Shown here: positions 16,413-25,097 of the stretch, in pieces
Numbering within the stretch: position 1 is the stretch's first letter
Layout: each line of letters opens with the position of its first letter
DNA from: an uncultured Oscillospiraceae bacterium
GTDB taxonomy: Bacteria > Bacillota > Clostridia > Oscillospirales > Oscillospiraceae
Assembly: GCA_944387285.1 (NCBI GenBank)
Contig: CALXEH010000008.1
Coordinates: 1-52,390 of the forward strand
Length of the DNA stretch: 52,390 nucleotides
Reading direction: 5' to 3'
Translations under genes and position numbers: made by a program
The notes under the pieces: model-generated
Told to the model about the DNA's origin: nothing
The model's input: the letters and a program-made list of their open reading frames with translations, nothing else
The model's database searches: none

Positions 16413-17171
16413 TTACATGACGCCCAGGCCGCCGTCAACAGTTATGTCGGTGCCGCTGATGTACTCGCCGTCCTTGGAGGCGAAGAGCAGCGCGACCCTC
16501 GCGATGTCCTCAGGCACGCCCACGCGCTTGCAGGGGAAGATCTGCGCAAATTTCTCAAAGTGGTTCTCGTAATCAAAAATCTCCTTGACTGCGGGAGTGC
16601 ACCACTGGAAGATCGGCGTATCAATGATGCCGGGACTGATGCTGTTGGCGCGCAGCCAGTGGTTCTGTTTCGCGGTCAGCCTGGTGAAGCGGATGACAGA
16701 CTGCTTGCCGAGGCAATACATCCACTGCATGGCGTCGTCGCCGTGGCCGGAGGTGGACGCGATGTTGATGATGTTGGGCACGGAGGGGCACTTGGAATTC
16801 TTCATCAGGGGAATGGCGTATTTCGTGGTGAACTGATACGCGCGCATGATGAGATAGAAGTTCTCCTCCCACTCAGGCAGCTCGAAGTTCTCGATGGTGC
16901 CATAGGTGCCGCGGCCCGCGCAGTTTACGAGGACGTCGAGCGATCCGTCAAATTTCTCTGCGGCGAAATCGAAGATCGACTTGAGCTGGTCAAGGTCATA
17001 CAGGTCGGCCTTGTAAGGGATATAGCGCTCGCCCAGCTCGGTCGTGCGGTGGAAATCACGGCCGACGCCTATTACGGTGGCGCCCTCCTCGATGAACTTC
17101 TTGGTAATGCCGAGCCCTATACCGGAGGTGGAGCCCGTTATTACGCATTTGTAGCCTTCAAGTTTTCCCAT
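16413..17171 (-). CDS. SDR-family oxidoreductase 1
   Basis: The 252-residue protein is a classical short-chain dehydrogenase/reductase: cofactor motif TGSTSGIG (12-19), NCAG (83-86), and the catalytic set S139, Y152 and K156 in MYCLGKQSV, with SPGIIDTP and the C-terminal SGTDITVDGGLGVM. It should interconvert an alcohol and a ketone with NAD(P). The ATG at 17171 follows AAAGGAG. It is 24 bp from flavin reductase 1. Intact active site, so the best candidate of the three for a working dehydrogenase. Confidence 0.92.
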   Translation of the reverse strand: MGKLEGYKCVITGSTSGIGLGITKKFIEEGATVIGVGRDFHRTTELGERYIPYKADLYDLDQLKSIFDFAAEKFDGSLDVLVNCAGRGTYGTIENFELPEWEENFYLIMRAYQFTTKYAIPLMKNSKCPSVPNIINIASTSGHGDDAMQWMYCLGKQSVIRFTRLTAKQNHWLRANSISPGIIDTPIFQWCTPAVKEIFDYENHFEKFAQIFPCKRVGVPEDIARVALLFASKDGEYISGTDITVDGGLGVM

Positions 17172-17232
17172 TTTGATTGCTCCTTTTCTATAGTCTTTTG
17201 ATCTTGCGCGGTCTGTGCTTTGCAGGCCGCGA

Positions 17233-18048
17233 TCACATGAACTGGGTCATGGAGGTGTGGGATGTGCCCCAGCCGCCGTCGATGAGGACGACGGAGCCGG
17301 AAATGAACCTCGCCTTGTCGGAGGCCAGATAAGCAAAGAGCCTGCCCACCTCTTCGGCGTCGCCGACACGACGGCTGGGTATCTGCCAATTGAGCTGGTC
17401 CGAACTCAGCGCGTCCCACATCTCGCCGGGGAGAAGGTTCGTGCGTATGAGGCCTGGGCACACCACATTCACGCGGATGTAAGGATTGCCGCCCTCCTCA
17501 ATGGGGTCGCGAGGCGCTACCGGGATATTGTAGATGGACTGCCCGTGCAGGTTTATATACCACTGGGCGGCATGGCGGACGTAATCTACCTGGCCGGCCT
17601 TCAGCGACTCGTAAGGCACGCAGATATCGTCGATGGCGTAGGCGCCCTGCGACGCGGTGTGGAGTATGCTGGGGTTATCCGAACGGCGCAGCAGCTTCTC
17701 ACAGTATTTCGTGAAGAGGGCCGGAGCCAAAACGTACATTTTAAAGCCGTTGGTATAGCCCTCCGAGGTCACGTTGCTGGGCGTCGCGGCCTCGCCCGTT
17801 GCGGCGTTGAGTATCAGGGTGTCCAGTTTTCCGAACTTCTCTTCGGCAAATTTGGCGGCGGCGATTATCTGGTCCTCCTCGCGGATATCGCACTTGAAGG
17901 GGATAAAGTGCTCGCCCAGATCCTTTGTGCGCTCAAAATTGCGGCCTATTCCGATCACATCAGCGCCCTGGGCTATGAACTCCTTTGCCGTGGCCAGGCC
18001 CATGCCGGAGGTGGCGCCGGTGATCATTGCTTTATAGCCTTTTAGCAT
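17233..18048 (-). CDS. SDR-family oxidoreductase 2 (longer form)
   Basis: The 271-residue protein has TGATSGMG (10-17) and the catalytic S133, Y146 and K150 at the normal spacing. The usual NNAG is changed to LNAAT (80-84). It carries an insertion around 165-190 (QWYINLHGQSIYNIPVAP) that would lie near the substrate cleft, and a C-terminal extension HTSMTQFM. It shares the IGIGR block and the same N-terminal pattern with the other two SDRs, which suggests local duplication. The ATG at 18048 follows GGGAGGT. The substrate is unknown. Confidence 0.9.
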   Translation of the reverse strand: MLKGYKAMITGATSGMGLATAKEFIAQGADVIGIGRNFERTKDLGEHFIPFKCDIREEDQIIAAAKFAEEKFGKLDTLILNAATGEAATPSNVTSEGYTNGFKMYVLAPALFTKYCEKLLRRSDNPSILHTASQGAYAIDDICVPYESLKAGQVDYVRHAAQWYINLHGQSIYNIPVAPRDPIEEGGNPYIRVNVVCPGLIRTNLLPGEMWDALSSDQLNWQIPSRRVGDAEEVGRLFAYLASDKARFISGSVVLIDGGWGTSHTSMTQFM

Positions 18049-18075
18049 TTCTTTTACCTCCCTGTTGCCTATAAA

Positions 18076-18828
18076 CTACCAAATCTTGATGGTGGACAGC
18101 GCTCCGTCGATGGTAAACTCCGTGCTGTTGATTATCGGCGCGGCGTCGGATGCCAGGAAGCAGATGAGCTCCGCGACCTCTTCGGCCGTACCTACCCTGC
18201 CGCAGCCCTCTGCCGCGCACTCGGCAAAGAATTTCTGCACTTCCTCAGGGCTCATGCCTCCGCGCTCATACATGGGCGTGTCTATTACGCCGGGCGATAC
18301 GCTGACCGCCCTCACCTTCCGGCCGCCGTAGCCGAGCGTGAGCTGCTTGGTGTAGAGCGACAGCGCACATTTTGCAAGGTTGAAGACCGTGTTGTTCGGC
18401 TGGACGTGCTTGTTCGTGGCGGACGACACGTTCACCACCGTGCCGTTCCCGCTCGGCGCCTTCTCAAGCAGCGGGCACAGATAGCGGCACATGAGCATCG
18501 GCGCCAGCAGGAGCAGGTCAAAGCCGTGGTGGAACTGCTCGGGCGTGATGTCGTATATCGTCGTAGGCACGCGGTCCCCTGCGCAGTTCACCAGTGTGTC
18601 CAGCTCGCCCCCGAACTTTTCAGCGACGAATTTGCAGGCCTTCTCGATCTCGTCTGCGTTCAGCAGGTCGCAGGGGCAGGGTATGAACTTCTCTCCGAGC
18701 CCGTCCGTCTTTGAGAAGTCGCGGCCAATGCCTATCACGGTCGCGCCGCGCTCCAAAAACAGCTTGGCAGCGGCAAGGCCTATGCCGGAGGTGGCGCCTG
18801 TTATCACCACTTTGTAGTTGGCAAACAT
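18076..18828 (-). CDS. SDR-family protein 3, catalytic Tyr replaced by Phe
   Basis: The 250-residue protein has TGATSGIG (10-17), NCAG (81-84), S136 and K153, but the residue that should be the catalytic Tyr is F149 in TVFNLAKCAL. The S-x12-F-x3-K spacing shows that Phe sits exactly at the Tyr position; the codon is TTC, one base from TAC. The protein is full length with the normal ending, so it is not a decaying gene. It may bind NAD(P) and ligand without ordinary dehydrogenase chemistry, or act as a partner of SDR1 or SDR2. The ATG at 18828 follows AGGAGGG. Confidence 0.9.
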   Translation of the reverse strand: MFANYKVVITGATSGIGLAAAKLFLERGATVIGIGRDFSKTDGLGEKFIPCPCDLLNADEIEKACKFVAEKFGGELDTLVNCAGDRVPTTIYDITPEQFHHGFDLLLLAPMLMCRYLCPLLEKAPSGNGTVVNVSSATNKHVQPNNTVFNLAKCALSLYTKQLTLGYGGRKVRAVSVSPGVIDTPMYERGGMSPEEVQKFFAECAAEGCGRVGTAEEVAELICFLASDAAPIINSTEFTIDGALSTIKIW

Positions 18829-18855
18829 TTTTTACCCTCCTGTGTTATAAAATCG

Positions 18856-19749
18856 TTATTTCAGCTTCCCGAGAAACTCCATTATTACATCGAAGGTGGC
18901 GTCCGCGTCCTCTATGGCCGTCATGTGGCCCAGGCCCTTGAAGATGTGCAGCTCGGCGCCGGGCACGCAGCGTGCTATGGCCTCAGTGAAGGGTACCAGG
19001 GCGTAGTCCAGCTCGCCCGCCATGGCAAGTACCGGGAAGCCCAGCCGGCGGAATTTTTCCACATAGCGGTCCTGGTCGTTGAACATGAAGCCCTCTGCAA
19101 AGTCCGCGCCGTATTTGAGAAGTGCGGAATCGTAGATCTCCTCAGTCCACCGCCAGCAACGCTCAGGCTCGCTGTTGCGCAGGAAGCCCTGGAAGAATAT
19201 CCCGAGCGGGTGCTCGTTGGTCTTGGCAGACAGTTCCTTCATCATGTAGTCGTAGCTCGGCTGGCTCATGAGCCACATCTTGTTGAGGGCGCCCGGGTTG
19301 CCCACCATTTTGGGTATCGGCTTGTCGTCCCAGTCGGCGGAAGCATACTCAGGGGTCAGGGCCGTGGAGGCTGAGGTATCGGAGGCTATCATGGACAGCA
19401 GCCTGTCCGGGTGTGTGATAGCGTACCTGCATCCGACCATGCCGCCCGTGGCGTGCGTCAGCAGGTGGAATTTCTCAAATCCCATGTAGTCTGCCACGGC
19501 GGATATGTCCTCAACCATCGCCTCGATGCTGTAGTCCGGCGCTTCGCCCGGGAAACTCTTGCCGTGGCCGCGCATGTCGATGTCGCAGACGCAGAAGCCC
19601 TTTTCCGCCAGCCTTGCGGATATGCCCGTGCGGCCCCAGTAGCCGCCGTTTTCGATCCAGCCATGCAGGGTCAGGATGCCAACGCTGTTTTTGTGGCCGG
19701 TAATGTCAAAATACAGCTGCTGGCCGTTTTCTCTCTCAATGAACGGCAT
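18856..19749 (-). CDS. Alpha/beta-hydrolase-fold protein lacking the nucleophilic Ser
   Basis: The 297-residue protein has the fold marks LTLHGWIENGGYWG (oxyanion loop), DIDMRGHGKS, the nucleophile elbow at 96-104, and the acid D248 in AGELDYAL and base H275 in GLGHMT. The elbow reads LLTHATGGM, so A100 (codon GCC) replaces the usual Ser and T98 replaces the first Gly of G-x-S-x-G. Ester hydrolysis through an acyl-enzyme is therefore unlikely. It could be a lyase, a cofactor-free enzyme or a binding protein. The ATG at 19749 follows GGAGGTGAG. It is the second gene of the operon. Confidence 0.88.
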   Translation of the reverse strand: MPFIERENGQQLYFDITGHKNSVGILTLHGWIENGGYWGRTGISARLAEKGFCVCDIDMRGHGKSFPGEAPDYSIEAMVEDISAVADYMGFEKFHLLTHATGGMVGCRYAITHPDRLLSMIASDTSASTALTPEYASADWDDKPIPKMVGNPGALNKMWLMSQPSYDYMMKELSAKTNEHPLGIFFQGFLRNSEPERCWRWTEEIYDSALLKYGADFAEGFMFNDQDRYVEKFRRLGFPVLAMAGELDYALVPFTEAIARCVPGAELHIFKGLGHMTAIEDADATFDVIMEFLGKLK

Positions 19750-19768
19750 AACTCACCTCCATGTTTCT

Positions 19769-21715
19769 TCAGGGCTCGAAGCAATAGGCCGCTTCAAAGC
19801 CGTCGCTTATCGCCTCCGCTATTCTGCCGGGCGCCCTGCGGTTTTCACCGAGCGTAATGACGTTATTGAAGCAGGCGTCGAATGCGCGCAGGACGTCATC
19901 GCGCTTTTTGAGGCCCAGGGCCAGGACGACATAGTCGGCTTCGACCTCCACGGTGCTCTGGTCGGCGGTCTTCGTGAATACCGCGCCGCGCTCGGTTATG
20001 GCGCTCAGCATGTGCCCGGGCAGCTTGGCCGGGTTGTCGAGGTGGTGCTCGATATCCCGCATCATGACGTTGAAAACGCCCATGCCGATCTCGGGCAGCA
20101 TATCTGCTATGGTCAGCTCCGTGACCTTGCCGCTGTGAGTCAGCATCTCCGCGGTCTCAAGGCCCGTAAGGCCGCCGCCGACCAGCACGACCCTGCCGCT
20201 CACCTCGCGTTTGCCGGTGATATAGTCGTTGGCCAGCACCACGTTTTCCCTGTCTATCCCGGGGATCTGGGGAACGAAGGGCTCCGCGCCTCCGGCGAGG
20301 AATACCGCCGTCGGGTCAAGCTCCTTGACCAGCTCAGGCGTGGCCTCGGTATTGAGCCGCACATGGACCCCGGCCCTCTCGACCTCGCCTATGAGGACGC
20401 GGGTCAGCTTGGTAAGCTTGTCCTTATAGGGCATGGTCTTGTCCGCGAGGTTCATCGAGCCGCCCAACTCCGAGCCCTTGTCAAACAGGGTCACGTCAAA
20501 GCCGCGCTGGCCCAGGATGATGGAGGCCTCGATGCCGGCCGGCCCGCCGCCGACCACGGCCACTCTGCGGCCATTGCCGTTTTTCCTGGGCGGCTCGCTG
20601 AAAGCCACGCCCTTGCCCATCCTGGGGTTCACGCTGCACCTGGCATGGGCCACTATGCCCTCGGATTCCAGGCAGTAGCAGCAGCTCAGGCAGCGCCTTA
20701 TTTCCTTGCTGCGCCCTTCGCGGGCCTTGAGGCACCATTCCGGGTCGGCTATCTGCGCCCTGCCTACGGCTACGAAGTCGCTCACGCCCTCGGCCAGGAG
20801 CTCGTCGGCAAACTCCGGATCCTTAATGGTGTTCGTGCCGATAACCGGAATGCTGACGGCCTTCCGTATCGTAGCCGCGTCATTCTTGCGCCAGCCCTGC
20901 TCGAAGGAATACGGCTCGCAGGCAGTTTCGTTCGTGAAGTAGTTCGAGCAGCTGACATTGATGGCGTCAGCTCCGTTCGCCTCGAGCATTTTGGCCACTT
21001 CGACGGCCTCCGGCAGCTTGAACGAGTTCTCGTGCTCGTCGTCGTACTCGCTGGCGTTCAGGCGGACGGATACCGGGAAGTCCTTGCCGCAGGCAGCCTT
21101 GATGCCGCAGAGGATCTCGATGAGCAGCCTGGCCCTGTTCTCAAGGCTGCCGCCGTACTGGTCTTCGCGCCTGTTGAAGTAAGCGCTCAGGAATTCGGAC
21201 AGCAGGTAGCCGTGAGCCGCGTGGATCTCGACCCCGTCAAACCCGGCGAGCTTGCAGAGGAAAGCCGTGGTGATAAAGCCGGTCTTGATCTCCTCTATCT
21301 CCTCCAGCGTGAGCGGGTGCGGGACGACGCCGGACAAGCCCGGGATATCGCTGGGCGCGACGATATAGCCGTTGTTGAAATCGGGCGAAAGGTTGAGTCC
21401 ACCATGGTTGATCTGTGCGAACATCTTCGCCCCGTACTTGTGGACGCGGGCCAGCATTCTCTCATAAACTATGGTCCCCAGAGGGTTTGCCCTGAGCTCG
21501 CAGGGGACGAGCACGCCGTGTTTGGGCTCCACGCCGAAGCACTCGGTAATGATGAGGCCGCAGCCGCCCTTGGCTCGCTCTTCGTAGAAGAGCATCATCT
21601 CTTCGGTCGGAAGATTGTCCTGCCCGGCAAAGATCGTGGTCATAGCCGGCATGACCACACGGTTTTTTATTCGGCAATTTCCGATGTAGCCATGTTCAAA
21701 AAGCTTCTTGTACAA
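19769..21715 (-). CDS. Old Yellow Enzyme/BaiCD-type flavin reductase 2
   Basis: The 648-residue protein has the same architecture as flavin reductase 1: FMN barrel (about 1-335) with HAAHGYL (165-171), [4Fe-4S] site C342, C345, C348 and C360, then an FAD/NAD(P)H half with VVGGGPAGIE and LVGGGLTGLE. The two enzymes are clearly paralogous but far from identical, so they probably act on different bonds or stereoisomers, as BaiCD and BaiH do. It starts at a TTG (21715) with AGGAGG eight bases upstream. It is the first gene of the leftward operon, which has its own promoter at about 21.8 kb. Confidence 0.92.
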   Translation of the reverse strand: MYKKLFEHGYIGNCRIKNRVVMPAMTTIFAGQDNLPTEEMMLFYEERAKGGCGLIITECFGVEPKHGVLVPCELRANPLGTIVYERMLARVHKYGAKMFAQINHGGLNLSPDFNNGYIVAPSDIPGLSGVVPHPLTLEEIEEIKTGFITTAFLCKLAGFDGVEIHAAHGYLLSEFLSAYFNRREDQYGGSLENRARLLIEILCGIKAACGKDFPVSVRLNASEYDDEHENSFKLPEAVEVAKMLEANGADAINVSCSNYFTNETACEPYSFEQGWRKNDAATIRKAVSIPVIGTNTIKDPEFADELLAEGVSDFVAVGRAQIADPEWCLKAREGRSKEIRRCLSCCYCLESEGIVAHARCSVNPRMGKGVAFSEPPRKNGNGRRVAVVGGGPAGIEASIILGQRGFDVTLFDKGSELGGSMNLADKTMPYKDKLTKLTRVLIGEVERAGVHVRLNTEATPELVKELDPTAVFLAGGAEPFVPQIPGIDRENVVLANDYITGKREVSGRVVLVGGGLTGLETAEMLTHSGKVTELTIADMLPEIGMGVFNVMMRDIEHHLDNPAKLPGHMLSAITERGAVFTKTADQSTVEVEADYVVLALGLKKRDDVLRAFDACFNNVITLGENRRAPGRIAEAISDGFEAAYCFEP

Positions 21716-21772
21716 AACCTATACCTCCTATAAAATTGTATAATTTAAATACTAATTCTGCGTTTAGCTTAG

Positions 21773-21801
21773 CCTATATTGTGCCTTCTGTACACCGTCA
21801 A
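21773..21801 (-). promoter_or_regulatory. Promoter of the flavoenzyme/SDR operon
   Basis: On the minus strand TTGACG (21801-21796), 17 bases, then TATAGG (21778-21773), about 58 bp before the TTG start of flavin reductase 2. The -10 box is weak, which would fit a regulated promoter. Confidence 0.5.
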
Positions 21802-21824
21802 CAAACTAACAATGTGTAATGTTC

Positions 21825-21847
21825 CGACAATTCATAAACAATTGTCG
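21825..21847. promoter_or_regulatory. Inverted repeat upstream of the operon promoter
   Basis: CGACAATT (21825-21832) and AATTGTCG (21840-21847) form a perfect 8-bp inverted repeat with a 7-bp spacer, 24 bp upstream of the -35 box. The size fits a dimeric regulator site. I did not find the same repeat in the tetR/VOC divergent region. The rest of 21848-22079 holds no supported gene. Confidence 0.45.
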
Positions 21848-22079
21848 CAGTGATGCGTTATATCGGAAAATTCTGCTTTATGAGCAACACAAATCCGGCT
21901 GATGTATAAATCTGACCGGGACTGCGCCCGAGATGACTGCCACGGCAATATTTGCTGAGGGGCAAAAAAGCCTGATAAATCAAGGGTTTCCGGGCCTCCG
22001 GGTAGTGCTACTACACCATTACTACACCATTTGGAACCTCGGTGTGACGAACATTTTTTGATAAAACGAGGTACAGAAA

Positions 22080-22352
22080 ATGGAATACGCGAGTGTCCCG
22101 GAGGAGCTCTGGTACGGCAATATCGAGCCGTCGGAGTATGACTGTTCCCCCTGCCAGGAATACAAAACCGCCCTCCACCTGCTCAGCCGCAACGAGGAAA
22201 AGCTCCTCAGTACCCTGAGCGACGAGCAGAAAGCCCTCTTCACCCGCTGCGCCGAAAGCCGGCGCGAGCTGCAGTCGATATCCGAGCGCCTGCTGTTCAA
22301 AAACAGCTTTCGCCTGGGCGCAAGGCTCATGCTGGAAGTCATGGAGGGGTAA
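22080..22352 (+). CDS. DUF6809-like small protein
   Basis: The 90-residue, helix-rich protein (MEYASVPEELWYGNIEPSE... FRLGARLMLEVMEG) resembles the DUF6809 family, with an N-terminal LWYGNIEP segment and a C-terminal FRLGA-LM-EV block. Such proteins are frequent in clostridial mobile and prophage regions; function is unknown. The ATG follows CGAGG. Two hairpins lie directly downstream. It marks the left part of the accessory island. Confidence 0.7.
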   Translation: MEYASVPEELWYGNIEPSEYDCSPCQEYKTALHLLSRNEEKLLSTLSDEQKALFTRCAESRRELQSISERLLFKNSFRLGARLMLEVMEG

Positions 22353-22403
22353 GTTGATATAGAGCACCGCCCATCGGCCGTTTGGCCGATGGGCGGTGTT
22401 GTT
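22353..22403 (+). terminator. Terminator hairpin, copy 1 of a duplicated 50-bp sequence
   Basis: A perfect 15-bp stem (22365-22379 with 22384-22398, GTTT loop) is followed by TTGTTGTCT, 12 bp after the DUF6809 stop. The sequence beginning GTTGATATAG recurs at 25921-25971 with few changes. Confidence 0.7.
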
Positions 22404-22407
22404 GTCT

Positions 22408-22446
22408 AAGAACTTGGTCAGCGCATCAGGCACTGACCAAGTTCTT
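22408..22446. repeat. Second hairpin at the IS1182-like remnant end
   Basis: A perfect 14-bp stem AAGAACTTGGTCAG / CTGACCAAGTTCTT (22408-22421, 22433-22446), followed by CGTGTTTTT. It lies at the 3' end of the transposase remnant and may be its end structure or terminator. Confidence 0.6.
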
Positions 22447-23367
22447 CGTGTTTTTCAACCACAAAAACAGTAGCGCAATGTAGCCGGACTTGCCCCGCCA
22501 TTGCCTAAAGGCAGTTTCTCTAATTCATCGTAGCGAATTTGAACTATACTCAGTTTGCCACCTAGGCAAATCCTCGGTATTGCGTATACCTCATCGTGTG
22601 CTTCTCCTTCGCATCCACAAACACGTTCTATCGTCTCCTTCCACCGCTCGAACAGCTCCTTGTAGTCCTTCCAAATATGCCGCTGCGCGGTTTTATGCAG
22701 TCCTTCGGATTGGTGCACATATGCCACGTAGGACAATCGGCAGATATCCTTGGGTAGTTCTTGTACTCCCGGTTGCCCTCACAGCTGATTATCAGGTAGC
22801 TCAGCACATGGTGCACTTGACATATGATACAGTCGTAATATTCGTCGTACACATACTTCAACTACTTATGCCCGCCATTCATTGTCTGCGGTCGCTTGTA
22901 GAACGTAGACAGTACCCGGCCGTTCTCAAAATACCTTTACTTTCAGATATGCGATCTCTTGTAGGCTAAGTCCGTTACTATGGTCTTCGTCTCGGAGAGC
23001 ACTTTCGTCACCTTGTCGTACGCCTCGTCAAAGGCCACGCTATCATGAATATTACCATGGTGTGACCACTGTCTCATGCGCGGAATCGTGCTCGTCGCAG
23101 GCCGTGTGCACCTCACTTCCTGTGCCCTCCCTGCGCGAACAGGCCTTTGTCGGGGTCTGTGGTGCTCTGGTAAACCTGTTGCGGAAGTTGTAACTCATGG
23201 TGGAGAAATAGGGCATCTCTTCCTACAGCGGCTCGACCATCTCGTACAGGCTCGTGAAATCCACGACGATATCGATCTTATGAAGCAGGTTGTCACGGGG
23301 CATGAAGTCTTCTATCCCCACAATCTCGATCAGGTCCATGACCATTTTCGCACACTCCGGCATCGCC
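22447..23367 (-). pseudogene. Degenerate IS1182-like transposase
   Basis: The minus strand encodes scattered transposase pieces in different frames: near 23350-23220 LIEIVGIEDFMPRDNLLHKI and DIVVDFTSLYEMVEPL (like the DUF772 start region), near 22990-22900 AYKIAYLKVKVFENGR-like text, near 22730-22600 a Cys-rich NPKDC segment, and near 22600-22540 ERVFVDAKEKHTMRYTQYRG-like text readable by shifting frame. Several stops and frameshifts interrupt it. It is not functional. The 250 bp from 23368 to the dGTPase stop holds no gene I can support. Confidence 0.65.
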
Positions 23368-23621
23368 ACAACCTCCTGAGACTGTTCAACTCCATATGCG
23401 CGATAAACCCTATTTTATGCCAGCTTCCCCGACAGACTGTGCTTTGATAACATATTGTTTTCAAAGTTCTTCACGTTTAACGGAGACAAGCGCGATCGAA
23501 TCGCTGCCATAATATGCTGTTCACACGCTCATTCATACAAGCGTATAACACCAACCTAAAGGGAGGAGAAGATCGCTTTTATATGCAGTCTTTTGAATTA
23601 TAGGCATAACAAATTCTAAGA

Positions 23622-25070
23622 TTACTCATAAAGGTTCTTGTACTCCTCTATCGCGTAATGGTCGGTCATTCCTGCAATATGATCACATATTCTTCTCATT
23701 AACATAATTTGCTCACGTATCCCATAAGTTTCTTTGTTAGAAAGCACTTTTTCAAACTTTGTTCGAACTGCACCCATGCCTACTTGAGCAGTTTTTTGAA
23801 AGCTCGTATACTGTTCAATATCAATCATGTACTGAGTAATAATACTATCAGGAAGTTGTTGTGGGTGGGCAAAGTATGCTTGAAATAGCTTTTTAATGAT
23901 GTATTGCCCTTTTGCATTCATTCTTTCGACATCTCTAGAGTGATGAATCTTTTCACTAATAGTATTGGGGTATTGAGATTCGAGAAGTTGAATCTTTTTG
24001 TCATCCTCATCCAATTTCCCTAATTTAATAGCATCTTTGATTTCTCGCTCATTCCAGTCGTGACTAAGAAAGAAATCGTTTCTTTTACTAATATCTCCAA
24101 CATATTGATTCCAAAGCATCCCTAAATTGTAAAGTGAGCACTCAATTAAACGATTTACAAGTGTATTGACCACAATTCTTGAAATATCTGCAATATATTT
24201 TGAGTCTATGACTTTCTTTTTTCTTAATGTTCTAAGTTTTGAAGAATCTTCAGTACTCATAATACTTCCTAGGTTTCTCCTAAGAGTGTTGCAAACATCA
24301 GAACCGCTCATAGCATTACCACGAAGAGCATCCTCCAGATCATGGTGCCACTGTGCAATCTCGTCAGCCTGTGCAACAACAAAGGCCTCAAAAGACCACG
24401 CTTCTTTTCCTGAAGAACCCGGAATGCTATAAAATGGTTCATACTGCTTGCAATAATCTGGCTCACAAATTTCTGTATTAACTCTGCCTTTTTTATAACA
24501 AAGGGATGAATGATGCAATATTCCCCAAAGAGTATAATTTGTCAAATTAAGACCATAGTTTCCGTAATTATTTTCAACTGATATAGCAACGCGTATACTT
24601 TGAACATTATGTTTAAATCCAAAAAGAGGGAGTTTCCGTTCGGCGCTTGAAACTAACGGAGAACCCTCAGCCATAGGAGAATTTTTGATGCTAACTTTGC
24701 TGCCTGGAACCATAATTTCATGCAAAACTTGTTCTCCTGCGTGGCCAAAGGGGGTGTGTCCTATATCGTGTCCTAAAGCGATTGCCTCTGTTAAATCACA
24801 GTCTAAACCCAATGCTTGGGAAATAGTCCGAGCTATTTGTGAGACCTCCAGAGTATGTGTTAACCGGTTACGTTGATTGTCATTTTTACCGGCCAAATAG
24901 ATTTGTGTTTTTCCTGCTAGTCTACGAAAAGACCCGCTATACATTACACGATCACGGTCTCGCATAAAATCTGAACGATAAGGCGGATTTTTACTTTTAG
25001 CTTCTTCTGCTCTTGCAGCAAATTCAACAGGAGCACTAAAGTCAAAAATAGGGTATTCATATTGTAACAT
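23622..25070 (-). CDS. dgt: Deoxyguanosinetriphosphate triphosphohydrolase-like HD protein
   Basis: The 482-residue protein belongs to the dGTPase branch of the HD superfamily, which splits dNTPs to deoxynucleoside and triphosphate. The metal site is visible: H72 in NRLTHTLEVSQIA, H101-D102 in ALGHDIGHTPFGH, and a later Asp in VVAQADEIAQWHHDLEDA. The fold opening RDRDRVMYSGSFRRLAGKTQ is typical. The ATG at 25070 follows GGAGGTG. The gene is AT-rich against its surroundings and sits between two dead transposases, so it was probably acquired. Within a defence island, depletion of dNTPs during phage infection is a plausible role; housekeeping is the alternative. Confidence 0.9.
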   Translation of the reverse strand: MLQYEYPIFDFSAPVEFAARAEEAKSKNPPYRSDFMRDRDRVMYSGSFRRLAGKTQIYLAGKNDNQRNRLTHTLEVSQIARTISQALGLDCDLTEAIALGHDIGHTPFGHAGEQVLHEIMVPGSKVSIKNSPMAEGSPLVSSAERKLPLFGFKHNVQSIRVAISVENNYGNYGLNLTNYTLWGILHHSSLCYKKGRVNTEICEPDYCKQYEPFYSIPGSSGKEAWSFEAFVVAQADEIAQWHHDLEDALRGNAMSGSDVCNTLRRNLGSIMSTEDSSKLRTLRKKKVIDSKYIADISRIVVNTLVNRLIECSLYNLGMLWNQYVGDISKRNDFFLSHDWNEREIKDAIKLGKLDEDDKKIQLLESQYPNTISEKIHHSRDVERMNAKGQYIIKKLFQAYFAHPQQLPDSIITQYMIDIEQYTSFQKTAQVGMGAVRTKFEKVLSNKETYGIREQIMLMRRICDHIAGMTDHYAIEEYKNLYE

Positions 25071-25097
25071 CAAATTCACCTCCACCCATTTTGTTTA

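Noticed and set aside
11934..21715. Identification as a bai (bile-acid 7-dehydroxylation) operon
   Set aside because: The CoA ligase BaiB, CoA transferase BaiF and dehydratase BaiE are absent, so only the enzyme types are shared.
19676..21733. A 685-codon plus-strand frame opposite flavin reductase 2
   Set aside because: A composition shadow; the opposite strand encodes a complete enzyme with all cofactor motifs.
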